Under the pieces are notes generated by a model that was not told where the DNA came from, did not search any database, and saw only the letters and a program-made list of their open reading frames with translations. Of a DNA stretch of 64,000 nt, positions 11,056-22,359 are shown one piece after another (position 1 is the first letter of the stretch; each line of letters starts with the position of its first letter). Origin of the DNA: Hordeum vulgare subsp. vulgare (lineage: Eukaryota > Streptophyta > Magnoliopsida > Poales > Poaceae). A program made the position numbers and the translations under genes. The DNA lies in assembly GCF_904849725.1 (NCBI RefSeq), contig NC_058521.1:142628744-142692743 (forward strand), read 5' to 3'.

Positions 11056-12078
11056 CCGCATACCATCTTAATACCTTCATTGAGCTTTGCGATATGCAAA
11101 AGAAGAAAGATGTGGATAATTATGTGGTTAAATTGAAGCTTTTTCCTTTCTCGTTGCGAGATCTAGCAAAAACTTGGTTTTCGTCTTTGCCCAAAAATAG
11201 TATTGATTCTTGGAATAAGTGCAAAGATGCTTACATATCCAAGTATTTTCCGCCGGCTAAGATTATCTCTCTTCGTAATTATATTATGAATTTTAAGCAA
11301 CTAGATCATGAACATGTTGCACAATCTTGGGAGAGAATGAAATTGATGATTAGAAATTGTCCCGCTCATGGCTTGAGTCTTTGGATGATTATACAAATCT
11401 TCCATGCTGGCTTGAATTTCGCTTCTAGAAATATCTTGGAGTCCGCCTCAGGTGGAACGTTCATGGAAATCACGTTAGGAATAGACACAAAACTCCTAGA
11501 CAATATCATGACGAACTACTCTCAGTGGCACACTGAAAGGTCACCTACTAGTAAGAAGGTACACGGTAAAGAAGAAATTAACTCGTTGAGTGCTAAGATG
11601 GATGAGTTAATGAATTTGGTTGCTAGTAGAAGTGCTCCTTTACATCCTATTGACAAGCCCTTGTCTTCCTTGATTAAGAGTAGCAACACTATCTTGGACG
11701 TTAATTTTGTTGGTAGGAATAATTTTGGCAACAACAATGCTTTTAGAGGAAACTATGTTCCTAGGCTTTTCCTAGTAACCCCTCTAATAACTTTGGCAAC
11801 TCCTACAACAATACTCATGGAAATTACAATAGATTACCCTCTGATCTAGAGAGTAATATCAAAGAGTTTATCAACTCGCAAAAGATTTTCAATGCGTCCA
11901 TAGAGGTAAAACTACTCAAAATTGACGATTTGGCTAGGAGCGTTGATAGAATGTCTAGTGATATTGATGCTTTCAAAGTTAGATGTGCTCCTGCCAAGAT
12001 CAATATGGATGAAACTTTGAAAGCTATGCGTGTTTCCATGAGTGAGATCAAAGAAAGAACCGCCCAAATTCATGCTAG
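11056..12078 (+). pseudogene. Element B gag, central and C-terminal part (broken)
   Basis: Open in one frame from the C insertion to about 11760 and closely similar to the gag of C (same FSSLPKNSIDSW, YISKYFPPAKI and GGTFMEITLG phrases). It keeps a segment around 11636-11700 that C lacks. A one-base deletion near 11765 shifts the frame. Gag-like sequence then continues in another frame (SVDRMSSDIDAFKVRC at about 11939) to about 12078, where it stops matching C. The protease region is absent. Confidence 0.8.
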
Positions 12079-12717
12079 CTTGTCTTGGGACTGCTTCGAG
12101 AAGCCCACCTTCTCGAGATACCACTGTACCCTCGAGAGGCATAACAATCGGTGTTCCTGGGCTCGTCCAAACAGGACTAAGGTGTGTTCTTCTTCTTACT
12201 GGGTGAATAAGTATGCCATCAGCGAGGATAAAACATATTTTCCCGAAACAAGACATAAGCACAGTGCTCATGAGTTAGGTGAGGAGAACGGGGACTTGGT
12301 ATGGTGGATCGCTGGCCGAGGGGGGCGGTTATGGTCCACATGACCTGGTCCTTCATGCCCATGTTCGACACGGACACGATGGGCGAAGCTTTTGGGTTTC
12401 GTGGAACTTAGGATGTGGGCGAAAAGTTATCATCTTATCTCTAAGCACATTCCTTTGATGCCAATAGTTCGACCTCAAATCTCGGGACGATATCACCTCA
12501 TCTCATCAAAGATACCATCCCACGTGGGTCAACTCCACACCCCTCATGGTAGTCAACTCCGGGCTGAGGGAATATCTAAACCCAAACACTACAAGTATGG
12601 TGTAGCAACGATGCACATGCATTATTATGCAAGAACCTCGGGGAGACATACAAGCTTCTAAGCTTAAATTTAAGACACAACAAATCCAAATGTCCATCTA
12701 AGTCATCCAATGGACAG
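12079..12717 (-). mobile_element. Element E internal region, left piece
   Basis: Unlike B/C DNA and without clear coding sequence. It continues at 19474 once D and one GGTAC copy are removed, so it is probably the 3' part of the internal region of the minus-strand element E. No matching 3' LTR is found at its left edge. E was therefore truncated, probably by the same deletion that removed the end of B. The assignment to E is by adjacency. Confidence 0.5.
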
Positions 12718-12722
12718 GGTAC
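12718..12722. repeat. Target site duplication of D, left copy (GGTAC)
   Basis: GGTAC directly precedes the left LTR of D and is repeated exactly at 19469-19473. Confidence 0.95.
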
Positions 12723-14283
12723 TGTTGCTGGCTACGCCTATAGGGATTTCCTTGGCAAATATGCAAAGGATTCCCCCGCGGCCTTGGATCCTTGCGTTGG
12801 TGTTCCCTTGAAGAGGAAAGGGTGATATAGCACAGCGGCGGTAAGTATTTCCCTCAGTTTGAGAACCAAGGTATCAATCCAGTAGGAGGATCGCGTCAAG
12901 TCACAAGTTCCTGCACAAACACAAAGAGCTTGCACCCAACGCTATGAAGGGGTTGTCAATCCCTTATAGATTGTTTGCAAAGTGAGAACTTAAAGCAAAA
13001 AGTAAACAAAGCAAAGTAAAAGTAAAAGCTGAGATGATAATTGTGAGTAGACCCGGGGGCCATAGTGTTCACTAGTGGCTTCTCGCATGAAAGCAAGTAG
13101 ACGGTGGGTGAACGAATTACTGTCGAGCAATTGATAGAACCACGCAAAGTCATGACGTTATCTATGGCAATGATCATAACTATAGGCATCACGTCCAAAA
13201 CAAGTAGACCGATACTTTCTGCATCTACCACTATTACTCCACACGTCGACCGCTATCCAGCATGCATCTAGTGTATTGAGTTCATAAGAACAGAGTAACG
13301 CCTTAAGCAAGATGACATGATGTAGATGGACAATCTCAAATCTATGATGAAAGCCCATCTTGTTACCCTTGATGGCAACAACATGATGCGTGCCTTGCTG
13401 CCCCTTCTGTCACTGGGAAAGGTCACCGCACGGTATGAGCCCAAAACCAAGCACTTCTCCCATTGCAAGAATCATAGATCTAGTTGGCCAAACAAAACCC
13501 AAGACTCGGAGAGACTTACAAGGATATCAAATCATGCATATAAGAAATCAGCAAAGACTCAAATATAATTCATAGATAATCTGATCACAAATCCACAATT
13601 CATCTGATCTCGACAAACACACCGCCCAAGAGGATTACATCAGATAGATCTCCATGAAGATCATGGAGAACTTTGTATCGAAGATCCAAGAGAGAGAAGA
13701 AGCCATCTAGCTACTAACTACGGACCCGTAGGTCTTAAGTAGACTACTCACGAGTCATTGGAGAGGCAATGATGTTGATGTAGAAGCCCTCCAGCTCCAA
13801 AGTCCCCTCCGGCAGGGCACCGGGAAGGGTCTCCAGATGAGATCTCGCGGAAACGGAAGCTTGCGGCGGCGGAAAAGTGGTTTCGTGGACGCCATGATTT
13901 TTTCTCGGATTTTAGGGAATATATAGGCGAAAGAGCTAGGGCAGGGGAGCTCTAGGGAGGCCACAAGCCTGGTAGCCGCGGGCCCCCCTTGGCCGCGACT
14001 ACAGGGCTTGTGGGCTCCCTGTGGGCCTCCTGCCTTGGCCCTCAAGTCCCCCGATCTTCTTCTATTCTGGAAAAATTCATTTCGGGGATTTTATTCCGTT
14101 TGGACTCCGTTCCAAAATCAGATCTGAAAAGAGTCAAAAACACAGAAAAAACAGGAACTGGTACTTGGCACTGAATTAATGAGTTAGTCCCAAAAAAGAT
14201 ATAAAAGGTATATAAAACATCCAAAGTTGACAAGATAACAACATGAAACCAGCAAAAATTACAGATACGTTTGAGACATATCA
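12723..14283 (-). repeat. 3' LTR of element D (left copy, 1561 bp)
   Basis: Read on the minus strand it opens TGATATGTCTCAAACGTATC at 14283 and ends in GCCAGCAACA. It pairs with 17911-19468. A TATATATTC box on the minus strand lies at about 13919-13927. Confidence 0.93.
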
Positions 14284-14299
14284 AGCATCCCCAAGCTTA
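14284..14299 (-). promoter_or_regulatory. Polypurine tract of element D
   Basis: On the minus strand it reads TAAGCTTGGGGATGCT, identical to that of C and directly upstream of the 3' LTR. Confidence 0.85.
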
Positions 14300-15969
14300 A
14301 CTCCTGCTCGTCCTCGAGTAGGGAAGTGATAATGAATGAATTTTGATGCTTTCATGCTACCTAGCATATATGTCCTTTGTAACTCCTCTTATGTGACATG
14401 AATGTCCAGATCCGTAAGATTCAAAACAATAGTTTGCTATTGACATGGAGACAATAATACTTCAAGCAAACTAGCAAGGTAATCATGAACTTTCAAAATA
14501 ACAAGGCCAAAAGAAAGTTAACCCTACAAAATCATATAGTCTGGCTATGTTGTATCATCGTTGCACAACAAATTTAAATCATGAACAACCTCGGTATTGG
14601 CCAAGTAATTTTTTTCACACCTTTACCTTCTCAAACTTTTTCAACTCTCACGCAATACATGACCGTGAGCCATGGTTTTAGCACTATCAGTGGAATGGAG
14701 TGTGGTGGAGGTTGCAAGGCAAACAAGGAGAAGATGGTCACATTGACTAGGCATATCAATGAGCTATGGAGATGCTCATCAATAGATATCAATGTGAATG
14801 AGTAGGGATTGCCATACAAATGATGCACTAGAGCTAAGAGTATGTGAAAGCTCTAAAAGGAAACTAGTGGGTGTGCATCCAACTTGCTTGCTCACGAAGA
14901 CCTAAGGCAATTTTGAGGAAGCCCATCATTGGAATATACAAGCCAAGTTATATAATGAAAATTTCCCACTAGCTATATGGTGGTGACAAAACGAGAGACT
15001 CTCAATCATGAAGATCATGGTGCTTAATATGAAGCACAAGTGTGGAAAGGAGATAGTAGCATTGTCCCTTCTCTCTTTTTCTCTCATTTTTTGGTGGGCT
15101 CTTTGGCCTCTCTTTTTTTGGTGGGCATCTTTGGCCTCTTTTTGTAAATGGGCTTCGCTGGCCTCTTTTATTTCCTCACATGAGACAATGCTCCATCAAT
15201 GATGATGATCACACTTACAACTCAAAACTTAGAGCAATGATGACTCTATATGGAATGCCTTCGGTAGTGTACCGCGGCAATGATCTAGCATGGCATAGAC
15301 ATCAATGGAAACATCATGCTAGCTATCTTATGATCATGCAATGGCAATGTAGAAGTGGTGGCACATGTCATGGTGGTAGTTTCATGGCAATATATCTCGG
15401 AATGGCTTTGAAAAAGCCATAGTAGGTAGGTATGGTGGCTGTTTTGAGGGAGGCTAATGGTGGTTTTATGCACCAACGAAAGTTGCACGACACTAAAGAA
15501 GATAGTGATGGTGGAAGGTGAAAGTGCATCTAAACCATGGACTCAACATTAGTCATGAAGAACACATATACTTGTTGCAAAAGTTTTAGTAGTAATCGAA
15601 ACAAAGCATTCAACGCATACTCCTAGGGGAAGGGTTGGTAGGTATAAACCATCGCGCGACCCCGACCACTACACAAAGGATGACAATCAATAAACTAATC
15701 ATGCTCAGACTTCATCACATAGCGGTTCACCATACGTGCATGCTACGGGAATCACCAACTTCAACACAAGTATTTCTAGATCCACAATACCTTACTAGTA
15801 TAACTTCAATATTATCACAACCACAACTCAAAACTAATTGAGATGAATCAAACTTCTCTAACTACTCAATGCACATGAAGGTGGAAGTTTTCATATCCCT
15901 TTGGATAACTACCCCTTGTGAGACTACTTTCATAGCATAGATCAACTACCACGCCATGCACTGCCGTGA

Positions 15970-16080
15970 TCCAAAAGATATAAGTGAAGCACATAGAGCA
16001 AAATCAACTAGCTCAAAAGATATAAGTGAAACACATGTGAGCTGAATTGCCTAACCAAAGGATATAAGTGAAGCTCGACA
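15970..16080 (-). repeat. Three repeated boxes in D
   Basis: Three plus-strand copies of AAAGATATAAGTGAAG-type sequence, the complement of the C boxes, spaced about 40 bases. Each is flanked by AGAGC, GAGCT or GCTCG. Confidence 0.65.
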
Positions 16081-16254
16081 AAATCACGGTGAGTGCATGT
16101 CTATATCTCTTGGTGTGCAGCAAGGAATATTGTGACACAACAAAAATAAAAGACTCCTAAGATACAAGACGCTCCAAGAAAAACACATAACATGTGGTGA
16201 ATAAAAATATATCCCCAAGTAACGTTACCGATGGATTGAAGACGAAAGAGGGGA

Positions 16255-16335
16255 TGCCTTCCCGGGGCATCCCCAAGCTTAGGATTTTTAGGCCTCCTTG
16301 AATAAACTTGGGGTGCCTTGGGCATCCCCAAGCTT
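16255..16335 (-). promoter_or_regulatory. Internal polypurine-tract copies and hairpin in D
   Basis: On the plus strand GGGGATGCC is followed by GGGGCATCCCCAAGCTTAGG, and later by GGCATCCCCAAGCTTGAG. This is the inverted form of the module at 7400-7490 in C. Confidence 0.6.
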
Positions 16336-16986
16336 GAGCTCTTGCCGCTCTTTATATCTTTGTCCATAAGAACTTCACCAAAAACTTGAAAACTTCACAA
16401 CACGAAACTTAAACAGAAACTCGTGATATCATTAGTATAAGAAAGCAAATCACCACTTCCTTAGGTACTATAGCAAACTTAAATTCTACTTCTATTGATG
16501 TTGGGTTACTGTATTTTCAATCTTCCATGGCTAATACCCCCCGATACTATCCATAGTTTCATCAAAATAAGCAACCAACTCAACAAAAACAGAATTTGTT
16601 AACAGCAGACCAGTCTGTAGCAATCTGTATACTTCGTATACTTATGGTACTTCAAATATTCTGAAACATTACTACATTCTGAAGAATTTGTGTAGCAATT
16701 AGCAGCAAAACGAATCAACTCAAAATCTCTCACAGAAAAAAAAATGAAAATTATTTTCGTGGGCAGAAAGTTTCTGTCTTTTCCAGCATTATCAAACGAT
16801 CATCCCCAAGGCTAATCATAACGGTTTCACTAGGCACAAACGCAAAAGAAACACAAAAAACACAATCATAACAGAATTATGAAAGTGTGGAAAACACAAA
16901 ACAGAATGAAAAAGGATAGATTCGTTGGGTTGACTCCCAAGAAGCGCTATTGTTTAGCGCCCTTAGCTAGGCATAAGGTGATGGAA

Positions 16987-17716
16987 TCACGTATAGTCAT
17001 CTTTGGTGCTCAAACCATAAGTAGTGTGATCATTTATCATCTCAAGATCTTCATCTTTATCGGATGACTCAACACTAGCTTTAGGAACAAAAATAGACTT
17101 GACGGTCTATTTGAGACTGAGATTTGGAGTATTTTGCACAGCGGGAAAAGCGGATCCCAAGTTGGTTATGACATCTTCTAGTTTGCCAAGTCTAGAGGAA
17201 TCATTAACTATAGGTTCCTTCTCCCTTAAATTTTTCAAAACCATTCCCACATTGGATCCATACTAAGTAATTTGATTGTGGATCTTTCTATCCAAATCCT
17301 CAGTAAGTTCAATTGTGGCAATTTTGTTTTCAATGGCGTCAAGCCTTTCCATCACGTGTTCCAAGGTCAAGGTAGTTCCATTAACCATGAGCGGGGGTGA
17401 GCCTACCAAATTCATGATAGCTCCATAGGAGTCAACAGTATGGCTCCCCAAAAAATTCTCGCCTACGATGGTATCAAGAATATAACTATTCCAAGGAGAG
17501 ATTCCAACATAAAAAGTGCGAAGAAGAACTGTAGTGGATTGCTTTCGAGTAGATCTACTTTGAGCATTGCAAATCCTGTACCAAGCGTCCTTTAAATTTT
17601 CTTCCTCATTCTGCTTGAAATTGAGAACTTTGTTCTCACGGGTATTGTTTGGAGTGGTGGGTCTAGCCGCTGATGGACTATCCCACACACAAACGAGCAG
17701 GAAGTAAGCGAGTGAA
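16987..17716 (-). pseudogene. Element D gag-like protein (different from the gag of C), broken
   Basis: Minus-strand frame with the phrases ENLKDAWYRICNAQSRST, LRTFYVGISPWNSYILDT and ERLDAIENKIATIEL, a pattern seen in gag-like proteins of other plant LTR elements. In-frame TAGs fall after NQIT (near 17263) and after NLSLK (near 17105). The frame then ends in TYGLSTKDDYT, the same 11 residues that end the gag-protease frame of C. The start is uncertain: an upstream methionine at 17856 lies in the pyrimidine-rich leader. Probable role is RNA packaging, inferred from position and resemblance only. Confidence 0.7.
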
Positions 17717-17882
17717 ACGGGTAAAAGAGAACGGCAAAAAGGCAAATGAAAATGGAAAAGGAGAAAGGCAAATGAAAACGGCAAATGTGAAGTGGGGGAG
17801 AGGAAAACGAGAGGTAACTGGCAAAATGGTAAATGCAAGAGATGAGTTTGTGACACTTACTTGGATGGATCTTGACTTGATC

Positions 17883-17900
17883 TCTCCCCGACAACGGCGC
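17883..17900 (-). promoter_or_regulatory. Primer binding site of element D
   Basis: On the minus strand it reads TGGCGCCGTTGTCGGGGA, ten bases after the 5' LTR. It is complementary to the tRNA-Asp 3' end with one mismatch. Confidence 0.9.
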
Positions 17901-17910
17901 CAGAAATCCT

Positions 17911-19468
17911 TCTGTTGCTAGCTACGCCTATAGGGATTTCCTGGGCAAATATGCAAAGGATTCCCCGCGGCCTTGGAGCCTTGTGTTGGTGTTCCCTTGA
18001 AGAGGAAAGGGTGATGTAGCACAACGGTGGTAAGTATTTCCCTCAGTTTGAGAACCAAGGTATCAATCCAGTAGGAGGATCGCGTCAAGTCACAAGTACC
18101 TGCACAAACACAAAGAGCTTGCACCCAATGCTACGAAGGGGTTGTCAATCCCTTATAGATTGTTTGCAAAGTGAGAACTGAAAGAAAAAAGTAAACAAAG
18201 CAAAGTAAAAGTAAAAGCTGAGATGATAATTGTGAGTAGACCCGGGGGCCGTAGTGTTCACTAGTGGCTTCTCTCATGAAAGCAAGTAGACGATGGGTGA
18301 ACGAATTACTGTCGAGCAATTGATAGAGCCGCGCAAAGTCATGACGTTATCTATGACAATGATCATACATATAGGCATCACGTCCAAAACAAGTAGACCG
18401 ATACTTTCTGCATCTACTACTATTACTCCACACGTCGACCGCTATCCAGCATGCATCTAGTGTATTGAGTTCATAAGAATAGAGTAACGCCTTAAGCAAG
18501 ATGACATGATGTAGATGGACAATCTCAAATCTATGATGAAGACCATCTTGTTACCCTTGATGGCAACAACATGATGCGTGCCTTGCTACCCTTCTGTCAC
18601 GGGGAAAGGTCACCGCACGGTATGAACCCAAAACCAAGCACTTCTCCCATTGCAAGAATCATAGATCTAGTTGGCCAAACAAAACCCAAGACTCGGAGAG
18701 ACTTACAAGGATATCAAATCAAGCATATAAGAAATCAGCAAAGACTCAAATATAATTCATAGATAATCTGATCACAAATCCACAATTCATCGGATCTCGA
18801 CAAACACACCGCCAAAGAGGATTACATCGGATAGATCTCTATGAAGATCATGGAGAACTTTGTATTGAAGATCCAAGAAAGAGAAGAAGCCATCTAGCTA
18901 CTAACTACGGACCCGTAGGTCTGAAGTAGACTACTCACGAGTCATTGGAGAGGCAATGATGTTGATGTAGAAGCCCTCCAGCTCCAAAGTCCCCTCCGAG
19001 AGGGCACCGGGAAGGGTCTCCAGATGAGATCTCACGGAAACGAAAGCTTGCGGCGGCGGAAAACTGGTTTCGTGGACGCCCTGATTTTTTCTAGGATTTT
19101 AGGGAATATATAAGCGAAAGAGGTATGGCAGGGGAGCTCCACGGAGGCCACAAGCCTCGTAGCCGCGGGCCCCCTGGCCGCGGCTACAGGGCTTGTGGGT
19201 TCCCTGTGGGCCTCCTGCCTTGGCCCTCAAGTCCCCCGATCTTCTTCTGTTCTGGAAAAATTCATTTCACGGATTTTATTCCGTTTGGACTCCGTTCCAA
19301 AATCAGATCTGAAAAGAGTCAAAAACACAGAAAAAACAGGAACTGGCACTTGGCACTGAATTAATAAGTTAGTCCCAAAAAAGATATAAAAGGTATATAA
19401 AACATCCAAAGTTGACAAGATAACAGCATGAAACCATGAAAAATTGTAGATACGTTTCAGACGTATCA
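17911..19468 (-). repeat. 5' LTR of element D (right copy, 1558 bp)
   Basis: Direct repeat of 12723-14283. On the minus strand it begins TGATACGTCTGAAACGTATC and ends in GCTAGCAACA. It lacks the extra 68-base end seen in C, so it shows the ancestral LTR border. Confidence 0.93.
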
Positions 19469-19473
19469 GGTAC
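19469..19473. repeat. Target site duplication of D, right copy (GGTAC)
   Basis: Exact repeat of 12718-12722. Confidence 0.95.
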
Positions 19474-21722
19474 TGCATTACTATATTAAGAAAACACATA
19501 GTATACCAATCCAATATCTTGTTTTCCTGCCACGAATCCGATCAAGTGATCTATCAATCCGACCCATCATGACTAGACTCACCACTCCTACAAATCCAAT
19601 ATTGACGGGGTTCTGCATAATCTTTTTAGAGTCTTCCTAATTCACATATTACTGCAAGGATTACGTCGTAGTATGCCCACCAACTTCAATAATCATGCCT
19701 AACTAATCTCCAAGGCCAAACCACATAGGTTGTAAACCAATCTGACAACTCCAAGTACACGTACTCTATTTCCACCGAGAAACATGGTATCATGATCGAG
19801 ATTATCGGGCTAAATTCAATTTACTCCGAACCATGTGGTCTCTGCCATCCTCAATACTCCATTAAGATTACCTATGTAAATCCAAGACTCAAGTCCAATA
19901 AGAATTCTACTTGATACTCCAAGTCATTATGGTAAAGGCATCAATTCATGCCAACTACTTGCTAAAGTCATGTATACCACCAAGACTATTGTTGTTCATG
20001 ATTATAATCGTCCTACTAAATCCAACCTTACTCCAGGAATATGTAGGTTATGCTACTGTATCAACTTGTTCCACCAAATTCACCTACATTCATAAGGGTC
20101 TTATGATCCACCAAAATAGTCTGGCTATACCTTCAAGACAACTATCATCATCGCAACTATCTTAGTCTAATACTCTATATCTGAGAACGATCCTCTTATC
20201 GCATCAGGGTTATGGTGCTATCTTAAGATTGAAGGATACTTGTTCACTGCGATCACTCATTCCATAAGGAACCCGGTGCTAAGCGGGGTTTATCGGGGAC
20301 CTACACGTGTTCTGGCAAGTCCGTGTACTAGACACGTGACCAGAAAATTTGAGCCAGAAAGGCTTGTGGAGGTTAGTCTGGTCTAGTGTGGTTTCCCAAT
20401 CTTGAGGGGAAAGCACACTCCTACGGTTGCGTGTGGTTAAGCATAGCACAGTCAGTGTCTTCAGTGTCAGTCGTCCTTCAAAGCGGATCCTTGGTGCATC
20501 CTGTCTTGTCGTCTTCAGTTGTCGAGAGGTGAGAGAGAGAGAGAGCACAGAGGGGAGTGTCTAAGGGTTTTAGCGCAATCAACAAGCGTTGGAAAGTTAG
20601 CTTAAACAAGTGCCAAAAATTGTTTTGAACATCAATATAAGACGAGTGATATAACCGCATGCTTGTTGCCTAAGCAAAAGCGTGACTTATATCAAATCAC
20701 AACAACAAAAATAACAAACACACAACATGGTCCATTCGAACCATTTCACGGACTCGACTTCGCATAGGGGATTTTACGACTCATCCTATCTTAGGTTCTG
20801 GGACTCGATAGTCATGCTTGCTTCGTGCCTCGGAGAGTTGTCCGCTAAGTATTCTGGACCTTCTCATGGTGTTGTCACGCCTCTTGTTGTCGCTTGCCGA
20901 AGCAATCCGCTTGAGTTGCAAAGAACTCTTGCTGTCTTCTCAACTGAGGAGTTGCTGACGAAGGTGGTCCTTGATGGCTGTCATTGACAGGATCTCCTTG
21001 TCTTCATGATCTTGTCATTGGCTTCTTGTCTTCTGAGGCTGCGAGAGTCTCAAGTGGACATCTTCATGCACCGATATTTGCAAGACATGATAGAGTTCTG
21101 ATCTGTCAATCATACTAATTGCGATGTCAACACCTAGAGCGGGGGATGAAGAGAACCGTTTTCCTGCTCACTAAGGTGAGGCGGACCAAATGGCGAGGTT
21201 CTCATCCACCGGTGGTGGTCGACACAATCCTTATAATTGATAGGGTCGCTCTATTAGTGATGCAGATCATGGTTTGCATATGTTATGTCCAGATTATCAT
21301 AGGTGAAAGTGGCATCACTCTGGAACAGTGCCCAAGGTGTCACCATCTTCTAAGCCTCGATGTCCTTGTTCCTCATGGAGGTACTTCTATTGGCGTCGTC
21401 TGGTCGTAGAGTTGTCTTCTCTGTCCTTCAGCACATGTGTTTGCCTGGAGAGGTTACTTCCTTCCGGCTGCCCACGAGGATTTCAATTTATCCCGTGGTC
21501 AGAGGGCATAAGGTACTAGCAACCATTTGCAAGTTTTGAAAAAGTAGACGAGGAGTGTCAAGAAAATAAGAGGGGAAGGCCAGAGCATAACCTTCACTTT
21601 CTTTGAAGATTTAGGAGAGTCGAGAAAATATATAGGTTTTGTAAGTATTTTTGAAGGATCTGAAAAGCAGCTTTATCCTAAGCTAACGTCCGTGCTAACT
21701 AAGGCTTCCTACAGTCAGGATG
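19474..21722 (-). mobile_element. Element E internal region, right piece
   Basis: Non-coding sequence between the D insertion and the primer site of E. All open frames are short and none shows gag, protease or polymerase motifs on either strand. With 12079-12717 this gives about 2.9 kb of internal DNA, in the range of LARD (large retrotransposon derivative) elements. A short GA repeat lies at 20529-20544. Confidence 0.65.
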
Positions 21723-21734
21723 GCTCTAATACCA
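21723..21734 (-). promoter_or_regulatory. Primer binding site of element E (initiator tRNA-Met type)
   Basis: On the minus strand it reads TGGTATTAGAGC, one mismatch from TGGTATCAGAGC, the complement of the initiator tRNA-Met 3' end. It lies four bases from the LTR. Confidence 0.85.
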
Positions 21735-22341
21735 GCTCTGTGGGGACCCCGACTTATGAGTCGAGATCGCCGTGCTCAGTGATCCAAGAGATCAATGCTC
21801 ACCGAACACTGATACCGAATAAAAGAGTCTTACATCCGTACATACCGTTTGATACAATAAATGACCACTTCGGTCAAGTCTTACATATATAGGGCCTTAT
21901 AGGCCAACACTCCAAACTGGACCAATAGCGGAATTATTGGTTGAAAGCATGAACCCATTCCATCAGCCTTAACCTACAGACATTCTCACTAGGAAGCGTC
22001 CTAGCTGGTAAGAACGTCACCGAGTTAATATTCACCATATCATGTTCTCTCATACCTGGTCAATGAAATAACCAGTGGCAAGCTAATGAGTACTTTGAAT
22101 GTACTCGCAAACAGCCCATGATATGAACAATGAAAGCGAAGGATAACAATATCATGCATCTTTGGTGTAAGTCATCTAGGTGGAATGATCATGATTATGC
22201 ATCAAGTTAAAGAATTACTCTTCAAGAACAGGTTACAGATATCATTATATCTGTCGAGGGCTGAACCATCCGGGTTCACCCTATATGCCAAGTCACCATA
22301 CTTGGTCATATCATTGCTATCATAGCAACACCTTTTTCAAA

Positions 22342-22359
22342 CCACACACACACACACAC
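22342..22359. repeat. CA microsatellite
   Basis: Short run of CA dinucleotides inside the LTR of E. Confidence 0.9.

Larger units (their letters stand above)
1605..12078 (+). mobile_element. Element B: plus-strand gypsy-like retrotransposon, split by C and truncated at the right
   Basis: B consists of a 5' LTR remnant (1605 to about 2492), primer site, leader and gag start (to 2913), the nested element C, and more gag (11056-12078). Rejoining across C with one copy of AGATG restores gag continuity. The LTR remnant aligns with the LTRs of C (same phrases at 1605-1680 and 3535-3610), so B and C are one family. B has no protease, 3' region or 3' LTR in the window. At about 12078 it passes into LARD-like DNA of element E. 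Confidence 0.8.
14300..16986 (-). mobile_element. Element D 3' non-coding region
   Basis: Inverted counterpart of 6777-9412 in C, with the same landmarks in reverse: repeated boxes (about 15970-16080), internal tract/hairpin module (about 16255-16335) and the conserved post-coding phrase (about 16920-16986). Short open frames here mirror those in C and have no known domain. Confidence 0.8.
12723..19468 (-). mobile_element. Element D: complete minus-strand non-autonomous retrotransposon
   Basis: D is 6746 bp with LTRs of 1561 and 1558 bp, perfect GGTAC target duplications, a tRNA-Asp-type primer site next to the right (5') LTR and a polypurine tract next to the left (3') LTR. The LTR family is that of B and C: the first 180 bases are recognisably the same. 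It lacks the gag-protease of C and instead has a different gag-like frame. It contains no pol. It lies inside element E. Confidence 0.95.

Noticed and set aside
154..17900. Primer sites (TGGCGCCGTTGCC-type) as tRNA-Asp gene fragments
   Set aside because: Only the 18-base primer complement is present at each place, next to LTR ends. No tRNA body is seen.
20279..20660. Minus-strand frames near 20.3-20.7 kb as coding sequence of E
   Set aside because: Short, without gag or pol motifs, and within a region whose neighbours are also non-coding, as in LARD-type elements.
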